A DNA stretch of 64,000 nucleotides from Selaginella moellendorffii (taxonomy: Eukaryota > Streptophyta > Lycopodiopsida > Selaginellales > Selaginellaceae). Position 1 is the stretch's first letter; each line of letters opens with the position of its first letter. Below the pieces are notes generated by a model. The model did not search any database and was not told the DNA's origin. It worked only from the letters and a program-made list of their open reading frames with translations. The stretch is from contig NW_003314264.1 in the NCBI RefSeq assembly GCF_000143415.4, forward strand, positions 896,624-960,623, read 5' to 3'. The position numbers were made by a program, and so were the translations under genes. Of the stretch, positions 59,335 through 64,000 are shown piece after piece.

Positions 59335-60353
59335 TGTAGCGCACATGGTTTTTACCCTTTATCCTATGGTGATTTACCATAGGATAACACCATGAAGCGG
59401 AACCTAAACCCTCTTTGTGCCACATGACAAATGCCACGTGTCACATGCCATGTGTCCAAAGGATAGTGGTGTGGAACCCGAGGTTCAGGGCCTTGGGCCA
59501 CTGAACGAAGGAATGGTGCCAAACTCCCAAGCATGGAGCCAAGGAGTGATAGAACCGAACCACAGAGCAACTCCCGAGCATATAGCCCAAGGAGCGAAGG
59601 GACAGGAGCCCGAAGTGACTTGGAACAGTCCTGGACCAACCAACATCCTAATGCCAGGACCAGCACGCAAAACGGAGCCAAATAGAGTCTGGTGCTATTT
59701 CGGCATACCGGTGGCTTAACGTGAGGACATGGGTACTCCACCAGCTAGCATGGAATGGAACTTGGGCTTAGACCCAGGCCGGATGCAAAACAAGAACAGG
59801 CACACAAGCGGGAGCTAGACTATGCCTCAGGTTGGTCAGCCATGCCCGACCTACCCACTATCCCTACTATACATTTGGAATCCCCCACAGCCCCCCCTTT
59901 GAGGAACACACGCTTTGGGCTTTCACCCCAAGCCTCCCTTAGTATTAGGAGTTAGTCTCTGGGACAAGCTCGAAACTTACTAAATATGGAATGTTCCTAG
60001 ATTGCAAATTTGGACACGGGACGAACACCATTATGTTCAGAACAATCTCTACATTCTGTAGATATGCCAAATGAGCAAATTTGGACACTTTCCATAAATA
60101 GCATTTGGGACTGAAATGAGACTAACACAAAGGGCATGATAGCGAGGGTGTTTGGCAGACACGGTAAGCTATCATTTAGCAATGTTGAGGGACCAATCTC
60201 AATATCATGGGGGTTCTTGATACTAGCAAGTGCAAGCCAATGACAAAAGTTTCTCAAACCAAGCCGAGTATGCTATCGTGGCAGTAAGGAAAGAATATCC
60301 GAAAGGACTAACCGATAAGTAACTTTCGATACCTGAAGTCACATTCGCGACAG
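59335..60353 (-). mobile_element. 5' LTR of LARD copy 1, inverted
   Basis: 1019 bp in minus orientation. It lacks about 132 bases relative to the full LTR (near 60280, between GTATGCT and ATCGTGGCAG). The C-rich run at about 59889 is the reverse of the G run. It ends TGTCGCGAATG, abutting the chromovirus at 60354. Confidence 0.85.
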
Positions 60354-60906
60354 CCAATGTCCATAATTAGGATTGTCCCCCTTACAATATCGGGGATAAA
60401 TTCTGGCTCCTTAGGCGAAATATTTCCACCACTAGGCCATGTCCCAAACTCGATTTCAAACGCTTTGGTACTTTTCCTATCACTGCCATCATTAATCCTG
60501 TCACTTATTGCCTTGCACTTCCCTCATATCAAATTCACCATGTTTTTCACTCCTAGACTTATATTCCCAGTCCTATTCCAAATCGGGTCATTCCTTTGCC
60601 TCCACTAGTGCAGCTTGAGGATGGGTCTGAGTATGAGGTTCAAGACATCCTTGATTCCCAGATCTCACAGTCTAAACTCTACTATCTGGTAGACTGGAAG
60701 GGTTACGTATTTGAGGAACGCACTTGGGAACCTGCGGATAACCTGATTCATTCTCTTGACTTTATTCAGGACTTCCACCACCGCTATCCTTCTCGTCCCA
60801 GTCCTCATTCTTTTCATTCTCCCTCTCCCGTCCCTTGCCACCCATCTCATCCTCCTCTTCGTTCTCATTCACGTCCTTGTTCCACTCGTTCTTGAGGAGG
60901 GTGTGT
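60354..60906 (+). mobile_element. Chromovirus integrase tail with chromodomain
   Basis: Continuation of the element broken at 49796. About 60405-60600 reads as the C-terminal integrase region (NPVTYCLALPSYQIHHVFH with stops and shifts). From about 60596 an intact chromodomain follows (EYEVQDILD, then YYLVDWKGY, then RTWEPADNL), which in chromoviruses directs integration to particular chromatin. The frame ends at a TGA before the LTR at 60907. The core catalytic domain of integrase is missing. Confidence 0.85.
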
Positions 60907-61265
60907 TGTCAGGAATCCCCCAATTCTTGCCACATTCCTGACTTTCGCCAAATTCCTAACCTGCAAACCATATTGCTGACTCTCGAGACACTTCTCTATT
61001 CTTGACTCTGATTTCCCATATGATTCTTGAGTCTCGAACCACATTCTTGATGATGACGTGGTGCCTCTTCGACCTCAGCTATATTTAGGCCGTCCTCGAT
61101 CCAAGAGTGGTGGAGCTTCATCAACTTATAGTATATATAGGTTAGCTTTGTTCCATTTCTCCACAATCTGAATAAATGCTAGTTGAAGGCCTTTTTTTCG
61201 TTTCCACTAGCTTTTCTCTTTGTCTTCTGCATTTTCCAATCTTGATTTTGTTGAGGGTCTTGACA
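60907..61265 (+). mobile_element. 3' LTR of the chromovirus
   Basis: 359 bp, from TGTCAGG to CTTGACA. Matches the solo LTR at 6499-6859. It abuts the RT gene fragment at 61266, so this chromovirus appears to have inserted into another gypsy element. Confidence 0.85.
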
Positions 61266-62200
61266 CTAGTGATATTCTAGCGGATGATGGATGAGATTCT
61301 TTGCAATATGTTAGAGGTGACTATTGACTTTATTGATGATGTCTTGATCCATTTAAAGGGGACGAAGGAGGAATATATTAGTGATATTTGTAAAGTGTTG
61401 GATTGGCTATAGGATATTAATTTTAAGTTGAAGTGGTCAAAGTGTGTGTTTAAGTTCCCTACTCTAAAGTGTGTGAATGATATGTAACATTTATTGGGCA
61501 AAGTGCAATATCTCAGTCATTTTATGGATTATCTTTTTAATTGCACTACACTGTTGCGAGTGTTGCTAAAGTCATCAACGTCATCTTTCATCTAGTCTCT
61601 GGATTTTGAGTGGGCGTTTACAGATCTCAAAAAGCTATTGACGACTCCTCCAGTTTTGGCATATCTTGACTACACTTGACTTTTTATTTTGCGCGTGAAT
61701 GCTTCTGATATTAGTGTTGGAGGTGTGTTGATGCAAGAGAGCACGAGTGTGCCTGGTCAGTGCCATCCCATTGCATATATAAGCCATATATTACAACCAT
61801 TGGAGGTGAACTACTCCACGATAGAGAAAAAGTGTTTAACAACAGTCAGGGGTTTCAAGAAACTTCATGCATATCTACATAGTTCTTGGACGTTACTAAA
61901 AAGTAATCATATTATTGTTACTTCATTATTGAAGTGGAAGAACTTGATTAATCATACTATTCAGTAATCTATGAAGCTTTAAATATATGATTTTGATATT
62001 GTTCATTGCCCAGTGAGTTCTATAGTTGATGCTGATGCCCATTCTCGAGCTCTTCTTTATTTTTGACGAGTCTATTGTTCTAGTATCTAGGAATTTTCTA
62101 GACAAGGATTTTGTGCCATCATAAAAAAACCTTATTCATCATTTGTTAGAAAATTCTCAGAATATTGTTCAAATTGAATGGCATCGCTAAGAGCTTGTAT
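61266..62200 (+). mobile_element. Second Ty3/gypsy remnant: RT to RNase H
   Basis: The plus strand reads MMDEILCNMLEVTIDFIDDVLIH, the end of RT (the YIDDIL motif appears as FIDDVL). Then comes RNase H (RVNASDISVGGVLMQ, then HPIAYISH) and YDFDIVHCPV..VDADAHSRA, all with stops. It differs from the chromovirus. A separate minus-strand piece of RT lies at 62390-62640. Confidence 0.75.
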
Positions 62201-62389
62201 AAACCAAATAATATATAAAAAATAGTTTTTTTAACCTCTTCCTTGACCATTGGCATTTGCCAATATTCATAAGTAAGATCTAATTTAATGAACTAATAAC
62301 TTTTCCTTAGACAATCCAAAAAATCAGTAGTGTGAGGAAGAAGGTACATATTTGGGATAGTTATTATGTTTAATGAATAATATTCAATG

Positions 62390-62640
62390 CAAAATTGAAT
62401 ACTCCATTAAGTTTTGTCACAAGATGAGGTTTACATTCCCAAGGACTTTGAGATTTTTGGATAACACCCTTCTCTAACATCTCCTTCACATTCATGCATA
62501 AAATTTTGATCTCCTTTGATAACCAATATTGAATAAAAATCTTGATTGGACGAGTATCCTTAGTTGGAATAGAATAACGTATTGCAATCTTGCTCTCAAA
62601 CGATAGGTCAAAATCAAAGAGATTAACATATTCCTTTGTA
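62390..62640 (-). mobile_element. Gypsy RT fragment, minus strand
   Basis: The minus strand reads VKEMLEKGVIQKSQSPWECK, then PHLVTKLNGVFNF, the N-terminal fingers of a Ty3/gypsy RT. It lies head-to-head with the plus-strand RT fragment at 61266. This may be one element broken and inverted, or two copies. Confidence 0.65.
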
Positions 62641-62642
62641 TA

Positions 62643-63869
62643 TGTGAGACACAAATCCTTAAGCCCCAAAGCGGAGCCGAAAGGGTGTCATTGTAAGGAG
62701 CCAACTCGCCGAGGTATCGTAGGCTAAAGGAACCCCAAAAGCATGACCAAAATGACAAAGAGTTCATCGGATGGGACCAAGTTGAAGATCGAGTCCAAGA
62801 CCGACTCTAGGACCGAGTTCGAGATAGAGTCTGGAATCGAGTCTGAGACCGACTCGGGGACCAAGTTCGAGTCCGAGTTTGAGACCGAGTTCGAGACGGA
62901 GTCCGAGATCCGAAATTGGGTCCGAGACCGAGTCCGAGGTCGAGTCCGAGGTCGGGTCTGAGATCGGGTCCGAGATCGAGTCTAAGATCGAGACCGAGAC
63001 CGAATCCGAAGTCGGATCCGAAATCGGGTCCGAGATCGAGCCAGAGACTAAGTCCAAATACTAATACGGATCAAGGGGTGAAAGCCCAAAGCGTGTGTCT
63101 CCCAGGGGCGATCGTTTGGGGGGGGGGGGGGGGGCTGCAGGGGGTTCCAAAAGTATAGTAGGGATAGTGAGGTCCAGGAACCAGTCTTGAAGGAACTCTC
63201 CAGTGGTGCTTCCAAACTGACTTGAGGTTGAGACTGGGGCCGAGGGGCCTTGGGTGGGAGTGAGCATGGGCTTGAGTGGTGCCGGAGGGGCCACCCAGGG
63301 AAGTGCTCAAGAGCAGCTCCCACTCCCGAAAGGGAAACCGACTGCGGTGCTCCCGGCTCATGTGGAGTGGTGCCCCACTTGAGTACCTTGTGGCTCATTC
63401 GTCCTTGCCCTTCCTAGGGGCTTGGGCCTTCCCTTCGGGATGGAAGTGGGGGGGTAGAGGTACCCATACCGGGCCGTTAGGCCACGGTGTTTCGCCCCGA
63501 CGTCCCGAAGCAAATGCTGCACCCAAGGCTTGGGATTTAGAGGGTCCCATGATCAAGTCTTGTGGTACTAAGGGGTGTTAGGAACCTGGAGGCTTGGTGT
63601 GCTTGGCTGCTTGTGCCTGCGGGGAGTGTAGCCGAACCTTAAGTCCAGTCTAACCCGGGGAGGGGGATTGGGAGAGATTTGGGAATTCGTAGATGGATGG
63701 CTAACACCCCGTTGCTCGTGCAGTGAGTAGTTGAAACCAAGTAGGACCAAGTAGGAGCTGGTACCATAGGCGGGAACCTTGGCGAGGGAACTTAGCACAA
63801 GCCAAGGCAAAGTTGGTTGGATAGACGAGGTAAGCTGGCAAATTGGAAAGGAAAAATTTGTGGCTTACA
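62643..63869 (+). mobile_element. 5' LTR of a large element running out of the window
   Basis: Begins TGTGAGACAC (the start is less certain; TGTAAGG at 62692 is an alternative) and ends GGCTTACA, followed by a primer-binding site at 63873. It shares the GGTGAAAGCCCAAAGCG module, a 17-G run (63118-63134) and the GGTTCCAAAAGTATAGTAGGGATAGTG-type block with the LARD LTR. The U3-like part contains a GAGTCCGAG-type tandem tract (62790-63056). Confidence 0.7.
62790..63056 (+). repeat. Degenerate GAGTCCGAG tandem tract
   Basis: About 270 bases of six- and nine-base purine-rich units with GAGACCGAG or GAGTCCGAG cores. Reading frames here give SE- or RP-repeats and are not genes. Positionally equivalent to 11230-11495. 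Confidence 0.75.
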
Positions 63870-63872
63870 ATT

Positions 63873-63885
63873 TGGTATCGGAGCC
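63873..63885 (+). promoter_or_regulatory. Primer-binding site of the terminal element
   Basis: TGGTATCGGAGCC lies three bases after the LTR end. It is a methionine-tRNA-type primer site with one change from TGGTATCAGAG. The internal region starts here and continues past 64000. Confidence 0.8.
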
Positions 63886-64000
63886 TCTTCCTCAGTTCTA
63901 GCGAAGGATAGAGGCGGATTGCTAGGAGATGGCAAGGGCAGGATGTAAGCGAACCCAGGCGGAGACGGAACCTCCTCTAGAGCTGGAGCCTCCGGTCGAA

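Noticed and set aside
62743-63158. Acidic or arginine-proline repeat proteins
   Set aside because: Same cause: translation of the GAGTCCGAG-type tract inside an LTR.
1-64000. CRISPR arrays, bacterial operons or phage genes
   Set aside because: No regularly spaced repeats or bacterial gene structure; spliced plant genes and plant LTR elements explain the window.

Overview
The window reads as nuclear DNA of a land plant, most likely a Selaginella-like lycophyte. Reasons: introns of about 45-80 bp (typically 54-60), many pentatricopeptide-repeat (PPR) genes and relics, a plant-type PUR4 enzyme with an N-terminal leader, telo-box promoters, and dense LTR retrotransposons with chromodomains. The species is inferred; there is no marker that fixes it.

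Layout. 1-22.6 kb is AT-rich, transposon-dominated DNA. It holds two intact genes of a small secreted six-cysteine protein family (2925-3374 and 17449-17901, both minus), a large inverted repeat around the first, a solo chromovirus LTR, a complete TRIM element with perfect target duplications (8822-9414), decayed LTR-element sequence, and a solo LTR (21352-22495). 22.7-24.7 kb carries a two-exon ARID-ELM2/SANT-like chromatin gene. 25-34.7 kb is a graveyard of PLS-type PPR relics plus a third, broken member of the secreted family (32351-32787).

34.8-45.3 kb is a compact GC-rich gene island: a P-type PPR gene with one in-frame 60-bp intron, an unrecognised 264-aa lysine-tailed protein, the large many-exon gene for phosphoribosylformylglycinamidine synthase (PUR4), and a ribosomal-L1-domain protein. 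PUR4 and the L1 gene diverge with only 72 bp between start codons. Telo-boxes precede all four genes, which suggests shared growth-linked control of organelle RNA processing, purine synthesis and ribosome biogenesis.

45.3-64 kb is again repeats. A broken chromovirus (gag tail, protease, RT, RNase H; then integrase tail, chromodomain and LTR) is split by about 10.5 kb of a non-coding LTR retrotransposon family (LARD-like: LTR about 1.15 kb, internal part about 4.6 kb without polyprotein). Two members of that family lie head to head and form a giant inverted repeat. The window ends in the 5' LTR and primer-binding site of a related large element.

Exon limits come from splice-site reading and family knowledge, not transcripts. 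Relic boundaries are approximate.
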